64,000 nucleotides of DNA, from NCBI GenBank assembly GCA_000469685.2, contig LS997567.1, positions 11,755,710-11,819,709 on the forward strand, in the 5' to 3' direction. Below, piece after piece: positions 1-61,518 of the stretch. Under the pieces are notes generated by a model. The model had not been told where the DNA came from and searched no databases. It saw nothing but the letters and a program-made list of their open reading frames with translations. Numbering within the stretch: position 1 is the first letter of the stretch; the number at the start of each line of letters is the position of its first letter. The position numbers and the translations under genes were made by a program. The DNA comes from Haemonchus contortus (Eukaryota > Nematoda > Chromadorea > Rhabditida > Trichostrongylidae).

Positions 1-3000
1 CTACAATCCTCTTCATCTGAAAATTTTTCTTAATCTCTAATTCCCATCTTAATCTAAAATTCCTCCTTCGTCTCTTATTGCTTTTTGTCTACAGATCCCT
101 TCTTCATCTCCAATTCCTTTTTGTCTACAATCCCTCCTTCATCTCCAATTCCTCCTTCATCTCCAATTCCTTTTTGTCTACAATCCCTCCTTCATCTCCA
201 ATTCCTCCTTCATCTCCAATTGCTTTTTGTCCACAATCCCTTCTTCATCTCAAAATTTTTCTTCATCTCCAATTCCACCTTAATCTCAAATTCCTCCTTC
301 ATCTCCAATTAGTTTTTGTCTACAATCCCTTCTTCATCTCTAAATCCTTCTTCATCTCCAGTTGTTTGTTGTCTACAATCCCCTCTTCATCTTAAAATTT
401 TTCTTAATCTCTAATTCCATCTTAATCTAAAATTCCTCCTTCGTCTCTTATTGCTTTTTGTCTACAGCCCCTTCTTCATCTCCAATTTCTCCTTCTTCTC
501 CAATTGCTATTTGTATACAGTCTCTTCTTCATCTCTAATTCCTTTTTGATCTAAAATTAGTTCTTTATCTTCTATTCCTCCTTCACCTTTAATTACTCCG
601 CTTCTACAACCCTTCTTCATCTCATGTTGATTCTTTCTTGCAAAAACTTCTTTTCTATAAATTCTCTTCTGTTTGAGTGTTCTAATCTCCAATCCCTCCT
701 TCATCTCCAAATCCTTCTTTATATCCAGTTAGTTCTTCACCTCCAGTTCCATCTTCATCTCCAATTCGTTTTTGTCTACAATCCCTCCTTCATTTCCAAT
801 TCCTCCTTCATCTCCAATTACTTTTTGTCCACAGTACCTTCTTCATCTCCAAAATCTTCTTCATCTCCAGTTCCATCTTCATCTCCAATTCCTTCTTCAT
901 CTCCAATTAGTTCTTCATTACTACTCCTCCTTCATCTTTAGTTACTCCATTTCTACACTCCCTTCTTCATCTCTAGTTCCTTCTTCATCTCCAATTAGTT
1001 TTTGTATGCAATCCCTTCTTCATCTCTAATTCCTTCTTCATCTCCAATTGCTTTTTGTCTACAATCCCCTCTTCATCTAAAAATTTTTCTTAATCTCTAA
1101 TTCCATCTTAATCTAAAATTCCTCCTTCGTCCCTTATTGCTTTTTGTCTACAATCCCTTCTTCATCTCCAACTCCTACTTCATCTCCAATTCCTTCTTCA
1201 TCTCCAATTCCTTTTTGTCTACAATCCCTCCTTCATCTCCAATTCCTCCTTCATCTCCAATTGCTTTTTGTCCACAATCCCTTCTTCATCTCAAAACTTT
1301 TCTTCATCTCCAATTCCACCCTAATCTCAAATTCCTCCTTCATCTCCAATTAGTTTTTGTCTACAATCCCTTCTTCATCTCTAAATCCTTCTTCATCTCC
1401 AGTTGTTTGTTGTCTACAATCCCCTCTTCATCTGAAAATTTTTCTTAATCTCTAATTCCATCTTAATCTAAAATTCCTCCTTCGTCTCTTATTGCTTTTT
1501 GTCTACAATCCCTTCTTCATCTCCAATTTCTCCTTCTTCTCCAATTGCTATTTGTATACAGTCTCTTCTTCATCTCTAATTCCTTTTTGATCTAAAATTA
1601 GTTCTTTATCTTCTATTCCTCCTTCATCTTTAATTACTCCGCTTCTACAACCCTTCTTCATCTCCTGTTGATTCTTTCTTGCAAAAACTTCTTTTCTATA
1701 AATTCTCTTCTGTTTGAGTGTTCTAATCTCCAATCCCTCCTTCATCTCCAAATCCTTCTTTATATCCAGTTAGTTCTTCACCTCCAGTTCCATCTTCATC
1801 TCCAATTCGTTTTTGTCTACAATCCCTCCTTCATTTCCAATTCCTCCTTCATCTCCAATTACTTTTTGTCCACAGTACCTTCTTCATCTCCAAAATCTTC
1901 TTCATCTCCAGTTCCATCTTCATCTCCAATTCCTTCTTCATCTCCAAAATCTTCTTCATCTCCAGTCCTATCTTCATCTCTAATTCCTTCTTCATCTCCA
2001 ATTAGTTCTTCATTACTACTCCTCCTTCATCTTTAGTTACTCCATTTCTACACTCCATTCTTCATCTTCAGATTTTCCTTGATCTCCAATTCCACCTCAA
2101 TCTCCAATTCCTCCTTCATCTCCAATTGCTTTTTGTCTACAATCCCTTCTTCATCTCAAAATTTTTCTTCATCTCCAATTTCGTCTTCATCTCCAATTCC
2201 TTCTTCATCTCCAATTACTTTTTGTATACAATCCCTTCTTCATCTCTAATTCCTTCTTCATCTATAATTAGTTCTTCATTACTATTCCTCCTTCATCTTT
2301 AATTACTCCGCTTCTACAATCCCTTCTTCATCTCCTTTTGAATCTTTCTTGCAAAATCTTCTTTTCTATAAATTCGCTTTTGTTTAAGTGTTCTAATCTC
2401 CAATCCCTTCTTCATCTTCAAATAATTCTTCATATCCACTTAGATCTTCGTCTTCAATTCCTTCTCCATCTCCAATTCCTTCTTCATCTCCAATTGCTTT
2501 TTGTCTACAATCCCCTCTTCATCTAAAAATTTTTCTTAATCTCTAATTCCATCTCAATCTAAAATTCCTCCTTCATCTCTTATTGCTTTTGTCTGCAATC
2601 CCTTCTTCATCTCCAATTTCTCCTTCTTCTCCAATTGCTTTTTGTCTACAATCCCTTCTTCATCTCCAGATTTTACATGATCTCCAATTCCACCTTAATC
2701 TCCAATTCCTCCTTCATCTCCAATTAGTTTTTGTCTACAATCCCTTCTTCATCTCCAATTACTACTTCATCTCCAATTCCTTCTTCATCTCCAATTCCTT
2801 TTTGTCTACGATCCCTTCTTCATCTCCAATTCCTCCTTCATCTCCAATTGCTTTTTGTCTACAATTCCTTCTTCATCTCCAATTACTTTTTGTTTTCAAC
2901 CCCTTCTTCATCTCTAATTCCTTCTTCATCTCCAATTAGTTCTTCATTACTACTCCTCCTTCATCTTTAGTTACTCTGTTTCTACACTCCCTTCTTCATC

Positions 3001-6000
3001 TCCAGATTTCCTTGATCTCCAATTCCACCTTAATCTCCAATTCCTCCTTCATCTCCAATTAGTTTTTGTCTACAATCCCTTCTTCATCTGTAATTACTAC
3101 TTCATCTCCAATTCCTTCTTCATCTCCAATTCCTACTTCATCCCAATTCCTTCTTCATCTCCAATTCCTTTTTGTCTACAATAACTTCTTCATCTCTAAT
3201 TCCTTCTTCATCTCCAATTCCACCTTAATCTCAAATTCCTCCTTCATCTGCAATTAGTTTTTGTCTACAATCCATTCTTCATCTAGAAATTTTTCTTAAT
3301 CTCTAATTCCATCTTAATTTAAAATTCATCCTTCGTCTCTTATTGCTGTTTGTCTACAATCCCTTCGTCATCTCCAATTCCTCCTTCATCTCCAATTGCT
3401 TTTTGTCTACAATCCCTTCTTCATCTCTAATTCCTTCTTCATCTCCAATTAGTTCTTCATTACTACTCCTCCTTCATCTTTAGTTACTCCTTTCCTACAC
3501 TCCCTTCTTCATCTCCAAATTTTTCTTCATCTCCAATTCCACCTTAATCTCAAATTCCTCCTTCATCTCCAATTGCTTTTTGTCTACAATCCCTTCTTCA
3601 TCTCAAAATTTTTCTACATCTCCAATTCCATCTTCATCTCTAATTCCTTCTTCATCTCCAATTAGTTCTTCATTACTATTCCTCCTTCATCTTTAGTTGC
3701 TCCATTTCTACACTCCCTTCTTCATCTCCAATTCCACCTTAATCTCAAATTCCTCCTTCATCTCTTATTGTTTTGTCTACAATCCCTTCTTCATCTCCAA
3801 ATAATTCTTCATATCCACTTAGACCTTCGTCTTCAATTCCTTCTCCATCTCCAATTCCTCCTTCATCTTTCATTCCTTCGTTTGTATAATCCCTCCTTCA
3901 TCTCCAATTACTTTTTGCCTACAATACCTTCTTCATCTCCAAATTCTTCTTCATCTCCAACTTATTCTTCATCTCAAATTACTCCTTCATCTCCAATTCC
4001 TCCTTCATCTTTCATTCCTTCGTTTCTACAATCCCTCCTTCATCTCCAATTAGTTTTTGTCTACAATCCCTTCTTCATCTCCAAATACTTCTTCATCTCC
4101 AACTTATTCTTCATCTCAAATTCCTCCTTCATCTCCCATTCCTCCTTCATCTTTCATTCCTTCGTTTCTACAATCCCTCCTTCATCTACAATTACTTTTT
4201 GTCTACAATCCCTTCTTCATTTCCAATTCCTCCTTCATCTCCAATTACTTTTTGCCTACAATACCTTCTTCATCTCCAGATTCTTCTTCATCTTTAATTC
4301 CTCCTTCATCTCCAACTTATTCTTCATCTCCAATCGCTCTTTGTCTACAATCCCTTCTTCATCTAAAAATTTTTCTCCATCTTCAATCCCAACTTCATCT
4401 AAAATTCCTCCTTCATCTCCATTTAGTTTTTCTCTACAATCCCTTCTTCATCTCTAAATCCTTCTTCATGTCTAATCCCGTCTTCAGCTCCGATTCCTCC
4501 TTCATCTCCAATCGCTTTTTGTCTACAATCATTTCTTCATCTCAAAATTTTTCTCCATCTTCAATCCCTTCTTGATCTCCAAATAGTTTTTGTCTACAAT
4601 CCCTTCTTCATCTTTAATCCCTTCTTCGTCTCCAATTCCTTCTTCAGCTCCAATTCCTTCTTCATCTCCAATTAGTTTTTGTCTACAATCCCTTCTTCAT
4701 CTGTAATTACTACTTCATCTCCAATTCCTTCTTCATCTCCAATACCTACTTCATCCCAATTCCTTCTTCATCTCCAATTCCTTTTTGTCTACAATCCCTT
4801 CTTCATCTCTAATTCCTTCTTCATCTCCAATTCCACCTTAATCTCAAATTCCTCCTTCATCTGCAATTAGTTTTTGTCTACAATCCATTCTTCATCTGGA
4901 AATTTTTCTTAATCTCTAATTCCATCTTAATTTAAAATTCATCCTTCGTCTCTTATTGCTGTTTGTCTACAATCCCTTCTTCATCTCTAATTCCTTCTTC
5001 ATCTCCAATTAGTTCTTCATTACTACTCCTCCTTCATCTTTAGTTACTGCTTTCCTACACTCCCTTCTTCATCTCCAAATTTTTCTTCATCTCCAATTCC
5101 ACCTTAATCTCAAATTCCTCCTTCATCTCCAATTCCTTTTTGTCTACAATCCCTTCGTCATCTCCAATTCCTCCTTCATCTCCAATCGCTTTTTGTCTAC
5201 AATCATTTCTTCATCTCAAAATTTTTCTCCATCTTCAATCCCTTCTTGATCTCCAAATAGTTTTTGTCTACAATCCCTTCTTCATCTTTAATCCCTTCTT
5301 CGTCTCCAATTCCTTCTTCAGCTCCAATTCCTTCTTCATCTCCAATTAGTTTTTGTCTACAATCCCTTCTTCATTTGTAATTACTACTTCATCTCCAATT
5401 CCTTCTTCATCTCCAATTCCTACTTCATCCCAATTCCTTCTTCATCTCCAATTCCTTTTTGTCTACAATCCCTTCTTCATCTCTAATTCCTTCTTCATCT
5501 CCAATTCCACCTTAATCTCAAATTCCTCCTTCATCTGCAATTAGTTTTTGTCTACAATCCATTCTTCATCTAGAAATTTTTCTTAATCTCTAATTCCATC
5601 TTAATTTAAAATTCATCCTTCGTCTCTTATTGCTGTTTGTCTACAATCCCTTCGTCATCTCCAATTCCTCCTTCATCTCCAATTGCTTTTTGTCTACAAT
5701 CCCTTCTTCATCTCTAATTCCTTCTTCATCTCCAATTAGTTCTTCATTACTACTCCTACTTCATCTTTAGTTACTCCTTTCCTACACTCCCTTCTTCATC
5801 TCCAAATTTTTCTTCATCTCCAATTCCACCTTAATCTCAAATTCCTCCTTCATCTCCAATTCCTTTTTGTCTACAATCCCTTCGTCATCTCCAATTCCTC
5901 CTTCATCTCCAATTGCTTTTTGTCTACAATCCCTTCTTCATCTCAAAATTTTTCTACATCTCCAATTCCATCTTCATCTCTAATTCCTTCTTCATCTCCA

Positions 6001-9000
6001 ATTAGTTCTTCATTACTATTCCTCCTTCATCTTTAGTTGCTCCATTTCTACACTCCCTTCTTCATCTCCAATTCCACCTTAATCTCAAATTCCTCCTTCA
6101 TCTGCAATTAGCTTCTGTCTACAATCCCTTCTTCATCTAAAAATTTTTCTTAATCTCTAATTCCATCTTAATCTAAAATACCTCCTTCATCTCTTATTGC
6201 TTTTGTCTACAATCCCTCCTTCATCTCCAATTAGTTTTTGTCTACAATCCCTTCTTCATCTCCAAATACTTCTTCATCTCCAACTTATTCTTCATCTCAA
6301 ATTCCTCCTTCATCTCCCATTCCTCCTTCATCTTTCATTCCTTCGTTTCTACAATCCCTCCTTCATCTACAATTACTTTTTGTCTACAATCCCTTCTTCA
6401 TTTCCAATTCCTCCTTCATCTCCAATTACTTTTTGCCTACAATACCTTCTTCATCTCCAAATTCTTCTTCATCTTTAATTCCTCCTTCATCTCCAACTTA
6501 TTCTTCATCTCCAATCGCTCTTTGTCTACAATCCCTTCTTCATCTCAAAATTTTTCTCCATCTTCAATCCCTTCTTGATCTCCAAATAGTTTTTGTCTAC
6601 AATCCCTTCTTCATCTTTAATCCCTTCTTCGTCTCCAATTCCTTCTTCAGCTCCAATTCCTTCTTCATCTCCAATTAGTTTTTGTCAACAATCCCTTCTT
6701 CATCTCCAAATACTTCTTCATCTCCAACTCCTCCTTCATCTCCAACTTATCCTTAATCTCAAATTCCTCTTCATCTCTAATTAGTTCTTTATCTTCTATT
6801 CCTCCTTCATCTTTAATTACTCCGCTTCTACAATCCCTTCTTCATCTCCAATTAGTCTTTGTCTACAATCCCTTCTTCATCTCCAAATTCTTCTTCATCT
6901 TTAATTCCTCCTTCATCTCCAACTTATTCTTCATCTCCAATCGCTCTTTGTCTACAATCCCTTCTTCATCTCAAAATTTTTCTTCATCTTCAATCCCAAC
7001 TTCATCTAAAATTCCTCCTTCATCTCCATTTAGTTTTCCTCTACAATCCCTTCTTCATCTCTAAATCCTTCTTCATGTCTAATACCTTCTCCATCTCCGA
7101 TCCCTTCGTCATCTCCAATTAGCTTTGTCTACAATCCCTTCTTCATCTCCAATTCCTCCTTCATCTCCAATTTCTTCTTCATCTCCAATTACTTTTTGTC
7201 TACAGTCCCTTCTTCATCTCCAATTCCTTCTTCATCTCTAATTAGTTTTTGTCTACAATCCCTTCTTCGTCTCCAAATACTTCTTCATCTCCATTTCCTC
7301 CTTCATCTCCAACTTATTCTTCATCTCAAATTCCTCCTTCATCTCCAATTCCTCCTTCATCTTTCATTCCTTCGTTTCTACAATCCCTCCTTCATCTCCA
7401 ATTCCTCCTTCATCACTAACTTATTCTTCATCTCCAATCGCTCTTTGTCTACAATCCCTTCTTCATCTTTAATCCCTTCTTCATCTTCAATTCCATCTTC
7501 ATCTGCAGTTCCTCCTTCGTCTCCAATTTCTTCTTCATCTCCAATTACTTTTTGTCTACAATCCCTTCTTCATCTACAATCCCTTCTTCGTCTCCAAATA
7601 CTTCTTCATCTCCAATTCCTCCTTCATCTCCAACTTATTCTTCATCTCAAATTCCTCCTTCATCTCCAATTCCTCCTTCATCTTTCATTCCTTCGTTTCT
7701 ACAATCCCTCCTTCATCTCCAATTACTTTTTGTCTACAATCCCTTCTTCATTTCCAATCCCTCCTTCATCTCCAATTACTTTTTGTCTACAATCCCTTCT
7801 TCATTTCCAATTCCTCCTTCATCTCCAATTACTTTTTGCCTACAATACCTTCTTCATCTCCAAATTCTTCTTCATCTCCAATTCCTCCTTCATCACCAAC
7901 TTATTCTTCATCTCCAATCGCTCTTTGTCTACAATCCCTTCTTCATCTTTAATCCCTTCTTCATCTTCAATTCCATCTTCAAATGCAGTTCCTCCTTCGT
8001 CTCCAATTTCTTCTTCATCTCCAATTTCTTTTTGTCTACAATCCCTTCTTCATCTACAATCCCTTCTTCGTCTCCAAATACTTCTTCATCTCCAACTCCT
8101 CCTTCATCTCCAACTTATTCTTCATCTCAAATTCCTCCTTCATCTCAGATTCCTCCTTCAACTTTAAATCCTTCGTTTCTACAATCCCTCCTTCATCTCC
8201 AATTGCTTTTTGTCTACAATCCCTTCTTCATTTCCAATTCCTCCTTCATCTCCAATTACTTTTTGTCCACAATACCTTCTTCATCTCCAAATTTCTCTTC
8301 ATCTCCAGTTCCATCTTCATCTCCAATTCCTTCTTCATCTCCAATTACTTTTTGTCTACAATCCCTTCTTCATCTCAAAATTTTTCTTCATCTTCAATCC
8401 CAACTTCATCTAAAATTCCTCCTTCATCTCCATTTAGTTTTTCTCTACAATCCCTTCTTCATCTCTAAATCCTTCTTCATGTCTAATCCCTTCTTCAGCT
8501 CCGATTCCTCCTTCATCTCCAATTGCTTTTTGTCTACAATCATTTCTTCATCTACAATTCCTCCTTCATCTCCAATTTCTTCTTCATCTCCAATTACTTT
8601 TTGTCCACAATACCTTCTTCATCTCCAAATTCTTCTTCATCTCCAGTTCCATCTTCATCTCCAATTCCTTCTTCATCTCCAATTCCTTTTTGTCTACAAT
8701 CCCTTCTTCATCTCAAAAATTTTCTTCATCTCCAGTTCCATCTTCATCTCCAATTCCTTCTTCATCTCCAATTTCTCCTTCATCTCCAATTTCTTCTTCA
8801 TCTCCAATTACTTTTTGTCTACAATCCCTTCTTCATCTCCAATTCCTACTTCATCTCCAATTACTTTTTGTCTACAATCCCTTCTTCATCTCCAGTTCTA
8901 TCTTCATCTCCAATTCCTTCTTCATCTCCAATTACTTTTTGCCTACAATCCCTTCTTCATCTCAAAATTTTCTTCATCTCCAGTTCCATCTTCATCTCCA

Positions 9001-9840
9001 ATTCCTTCTTCATCTCCAGTTCCTCCTCCATTTCCAATTCCTCCTTCATCACCACTACCATTTTCATTGCCATTTCCTGCTTCATATCGAATTGCTTTTT
9101 GTCTACAATCCCTTCTTCATATCCACTTAGATCTTCGTCTTCAATTCCTTCTCCATCTCCAATTCCTTCTTCATCTCCAATTCCTCCTTCATCTCCAAAT
9201 CCTCCTTCATCTCCAAATCCTTCTTCATCTCCAATTCCTTCTTCATCTCCAATTCCTTCTTCATATCGAATTGCTTTTTGTCTACAACCCCTTGTCGCCT
9301 CCAAATCCTTCTTCACCTCCAATTCGTTCTTCATCTCCAGTTAGTTCTTCATCTTCAATTCCTCTTCCATCTCCAATTCCTTCTTCAACACCAATTGCTT
9401 TTTGACTAGAAATCCTTCTTCACATCCAGATCCTTCTTCTTTTCCTTCTTCTTCATGTCCAATTTCTTTTACATCTCTAATTCCTCCTTCATCTGCAGTA
9501 CTCTCTTCATCTCCAACTCCTTCCTCATCTCCAGGCCCCTATTCGCCGCCAATCCTCCTTCATCTCCGACTCCTTCTTCATCTCCGATTCATCCTTCATC
9601 TCCAATTGCTTTTTGTCTACAATTCCTTCTTCATCTCCAATTTCTTTTTCCATCTCCAATTCCTGCTTCATCTGCAGTACTCTCTTCATCTTCAATTCCT
9701 TCTTCGTCTCCAGTTCCCCCTTCATCTCCAATTCATCATTCATCTCAGGTCTCTTTATCTCCATTTAATTCTTCATCTTCAATTTCTTCTTCATCTTCAT
9801 TTCCTCCTAAATTTCCAATTCCTTCGTTTCTACAATCCCT
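1..9840. repeat. 18-bp pyrimidine-rich minisatellite array
   Basis: Nearly ten kilobases are built from variants of an 18-base unit of the type TTCATCTCCAATTCCTTC, interspersed with a spacer variant resembling CTTTTTGTCTACAATCCC. The plus strand is strongly C/T-rich. Because the unit length is a multiple of three and stop codons are rare in it, long open frames appear in several frames at once (for example 7,196-8,167, 7,552-9,405 and 8,523-9,344). They would encode only Ser/Pro/Ile or Leu/His/Gln repeats, so I do not call them genes. The array has longer-range duplications, including a 1,041-bp unit at its left end. It extends past base 1 of the window. Confidence 0.95.
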
Positions 9841-10262
9841 ACAAGAAGGAACTGAAGATGAAGAAATAATTGAAGATGAACAACTAACTGGAGATGAAGG
9901 GGTTGGAGATGAAGAATGAACCATAGATGAAGAAGGGATTTTAGAGGGATTGTAGATAAAAGGAATTGGAGATGGGGAAGGGATTGTAGAAGCGAAGGAA
10001 TTGGACATGGAGGTGGAATTGAAAATGAAGAACTAACTTGGGATGAAGAAGGAATTGGAGATGAAGAAGGAATTGGAGACGAAGAAATAATTGAGGCTGA
10101 AGAACTAACTGGAGATGAAGAAATATTTGGAGTTAATGAGACCCGAGATGAAGAATGAACTGGAGATCAAAAGGGTACTGGAGACGAAGGAGGATTTGGA
10201 GTTTAAGAGACTCGAGATGAAGATTTAGTTGAAGATGAAGGATGAACTGAAGATGGAGGAGG
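9841..10262. repeat. Inverted-polarity tail of the 18-bp minisatellite
   Basis: From about 9,841 the same repeat continues in reverse complement, so the plus strand becomes purine-rich (units like GGAGATGAAGAAGGAATT). These units are more diverged than those on the left. Array character ends near 10,262, where GC-richer single-copy-looking sequence begins. The left and right parts therefore form a very asymmetric inverted repeat. Confidence 0.9.
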
Positions 10263-10437
10263 GGCCTCGTCTTCGGCTTCGTCAGAGCCTAGAAACTAAA
10301 GGTAATCGAGATTCGTTCTCGTCAAACATCATTTCAGGGCCTAGCTTAGCTCATGTATAGCTTACACTATCGGGAAAGACCTCTAGTCTACAATTGGAAA
10401 CCCACATCGAATAGTTAGAAGACCTGTGCGTCGCCTC

Positions 10438-10980
10438 TCAAACTATGTATTTGTACGTTTTCACAGTAGGCGATACTCGGGTGAGCTGATCCCCAACTAA
10501 AGCCGGTGGCAATTGTCTCATCTCAAAAAAAGAGACGTGCTTAATTATTATAGCTAAACATTCGCCTATCCGATTTATTTTGGGGTTTTCGCACCAATCC
10601 AGAATAACGTCAAAGTTTCCCGCGCATTGGTCGTGGGCTAACGCACCAAAATTATAATTGATAGCACAAATTCTACCTTCTCGTGGCATTGCCTTCTGTG
10701 GTCTCTCACAGGGGGTTTCAGATCTGCTCGCTTTAAGCCAGCCAGGTGTTCCTCGACAATGCCGCCCGTTGGGGAAGATGACACAGTGTTGGTCAGTGCA
10801 TAGACAGGCATACAAATGGTTTCGAACAAGCTTACCCCTATGATTTGTGGGAGGAACCTCAAACACCTGCACCATGTCTTCAAGGCAACACTTGCAAAAA
10901 CAAAATACAAAAGCCGTTCTCATGTCAAAAATGATGGAGTTTGACACGGAGGTGAGGCAAAAACCACTTTCTCCGAACAT
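10438..10980 (-). CDS. Hypothetical Cys-rich ORF, unassigned
   Basis: A 180-residue open frame lies just outside the minisatellite. It contains more than ten cysteines and shows no low-complexity bias, unlike the neighbouring repeat frames. I do not recognise a family. One segment reads VQVFEVPPTNHRG and is followed at once by a GTAAGC splice-donor-like site. The first part reads more like an Ig or FnIII domain boundary than the rest, so this may be an exon running into intron rather than a single-exon gene. It lies about 0.6 kb downstream of the Ig gene's poly(A) signal on the same strand, so it would be a separate gene. It could also be chance. Confidence 0.25.
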   Translation of the reverse strand: MFGESGFCLTSVSNSIIFDMRTAFVFCFCKCCLEDMVQVFEVPPTNHRGKLVRNHLYACLCTDQHCVIFPNGRHCRGTPGWLKASRSETPCERPQKAMPREGRICAINYNFGALAHDQCAGNFDVILDWCENPKINRIGECLAIIIKHVSFFEMRQLPPALVGDQLTRVSPTVKTYKYIV

Positions 10981-11611
10981 TTTGTGATAAGCCGTCCCAA
11001 AGGTGATCTACAGAAAGGTACCTCAGATGTTAAAAGGGAAAACAATAAAATCGATCTTGAAAAAAGGTGATCTTAAACATCAACATCGATCTGGCATATC
11101 TATAAGTATGCTTGAGCTAAGTCTGAAAGGAATGAAATAAGCCAAATGAAGGTTATAACATTATGACTGAGGCTTTACAAGGGCACCTACATATCGATTT
11201 ACTCATTATGAGAAGATCCATCGAAAATCGATCATGATTGCTCCGAAAGCTGTGAACATAGTTGCCAACCTATATAATAACCATGCACTGTTTTACGGGG
11301 TAAACCCACATCAAATTCTAATAACTTGAGAGGAACGTGCCGGCTATTACCTAATAAGTTGAGAAGAACGTGCCGGCTGTTGAGTTCAAGATTCATGTTT
11401 TATCCTAGGTGTAAACCACTCAATTAACTGTGAACCACCACAGAAATCCCCGATGTAACGATACCCAATATTTTGAATCATGTGTTATCGTATTCATGCG
11501 TCAAGACGTACTTATCAAAAACTCAAAATTTTGTATGTCCGGCTACATAAGCTCAGCCTTTCTCACAATTCACTAACACATGTTGAAAACAGGTTATGCA
11601 GTCAGTCAAAT
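10981..11611. other. Intergenic stretch, nothing recognised
   Basis: This is A/T-rich unique-looking sequence between the Cys-rich ORF and the end of the Ig gene. I see a short local duplication around 11,318-11,375 (AACGTGCCGGCT occurs twice) but no coding, RNA or transposon signature. Confidence 0.5.
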
Positions 11612-11617
11612 TTTATT
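11612..11617 (-). promoter_or_regulatory. Poly(A) signal AATAAA of the Ig-domain gene
   Basis: The minus strand carries a canonical AATAAA 123 nt after the stop codon at 11,740-11,742. The spacing gives a short 3' UTR of about 140 nt, usual for nematode genes, and supports the terminal exon model. Confidence 0.6.
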
Positions 11618-11739
11618 GAGTGGGAGAATTAGAGCAAAGACAATTGATAACCATTTCTCCTGCAACATCTTTTGACTCCTTGCAAATGATGGTTGAGACG
11701 TTTCGATGACTTATGCATATTTCAGCTCGGGGTGAAGCT

Positions 11740-60217
<48,478 letters not shown>

Positions 60218-60869
60218 CTGATGATAAGAATGTTCAAGCTCTAAGACTCGCTGTAATCTTTTCCCTTCAGTGTCCTTAATTGTTGCGTCATTTCTTCACA
60301 AATCAATTGTTACAACGCCGAACTTAAAGAAAATTTTGATTGGTACCCTTCAATAAATGTACCACTTCATCGTGATAATTAAATCGGAGCAGTACAGGAA
60401 ATGGACCAATATGAGTAATGGAACAGTGGTAGCGATCATAGGAACAAGCTCAATGGTGGTGGTAAGAATAGATAGAATACAACTCGAAGCTTGGAGGAGA
60501 GGTGAGGGTTGGAGTGGACCTATTCACAATGGGAGTAGATATTTTTCGGTTGATGTGGTTACTAACAGATGGGACAACTTTTTCTAGTAAATGTGGTCTA
60601 CAAAAATAGCTCATTCAGTCAAGATGCAGCACAAAAATTGGAAGCAAGATGAAGACTTAATGAGCAGTTTCGAATGTGAAGCATTGACAGCAGACACATT
60701 AAACGATTCATTTATGGGCAGAGCTCTCACATTCTCAAAAAAAGCAGTCACCTAATCCTAAAGTGATTCGTGTAAAATAATTTGATTCATTTAAAAAAGT
60801 CGTATGTCAGAACATGGTCATTTCCCGAGAAATGAGTAATTTTTGGAAAAATGGTAGCGATGAGCACTG
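60218..60869. other. Intron sequence 5' of the first Ig exon
   Basis: No Ig first-half exon (needed to complete domain A) could be found here. The 60,357-60,587 plus frame has no recognisable domain. Confidence 0.4.
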
Positions 60870-61223
60870 CTACACATGAGGTACCTTGGAATAATGCGGG
60901 ATCGGCGTTGTTCGAATAATCGGTTTTGTGCAGCGGACTATAAACAATAGCCAAGGATGAGTGTACAGCGTAAGAAATCGTACATGTTTTTTTTGGGCTA
61001 CTGAAAGAACTCGCGCAGCAACCGCGAATTGAACCTTTTTATAGATTATGAAAATAAGCCTTTTCATCGAAGAGACTCTCGGTAAAAGACATTCTATCAC
61101 CTTTTTAGCCTCATTACTGCTCAGAGAGCATTTGATGGCTGTAAATTCGGCTTTACATCCGCAAGATATCTCACATGTACCGCAACACGGTGCCCTAGCT
61201 GGCTGTTGACAACTGGTCGACAT
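60870..61223 (-). CDS. Hypothetical small Cys-rich ORF
   Basis: The start lies in an AAATAAATG context and the frame opens MSTSCQQPARAPCCGTCEI, then SCGCKAEFTAIKCSL, eight cysteines in about 30 residues. A splice-donor-like AAG|GTGATA follows 40 codons in, so the Cys-rich piece may be a first exon. The downstream residues look like intron read-through. There is no signal peptide. The Cys pattern is loosely metallothionein-like, but I do not assign it. It would be nested in an intron of the Ig gene on the same strand. Confidence 0.25.
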   Translation of the reverse strand: MSTSCQQPARAPCCGTCEISCGCKAEFTAIKCSLSSNEAKKVIECLLPRVSSMKRLIFIIYKKVQFAVAARVLSVAQKKHVRFLTLYTHPWLLFIVRCTKPIIRTTPIPHYSKVPHV

Positions 61224-61518
61224 TTATTTCATCGAATGCAGAAACAAAAGTCAAACAGCTATGCAAGGCCAACCCAAAGATTTACAGAGGTTCGGATTAT
61301 CGGCACTCTTTACAAAAGGAAGAGTACTGATGGTTGATGCATAGCTCCCTACGGCCAATGGATGCAGAAGCATACAACGAGGTGCTGCTCAATTGCTATC
61401 TATCAAACGATATTATTAGTTGTGGTAAGATTTCTTTAGGTGGACTAGACTGGTGAAGCCATCCAGCTAGACAGCGAATTGAGAACTCAGTCGATCTCAC
61501 CAAATTACATCCACCTTA

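Noticed and set aside
7552..9405. 617-codon open frame of Ser/Pro repeats
   Set aside because: It lies wholly in the 18-bp minisatellite, overlaps other long frames in the remaining plus frames, and reflects only a stop-poor repeat unit divisible by three.
1..10262. CRISPR array
   Set aside because: Repeats are contiguous with no unique spacers and the genome is eukaryotic.
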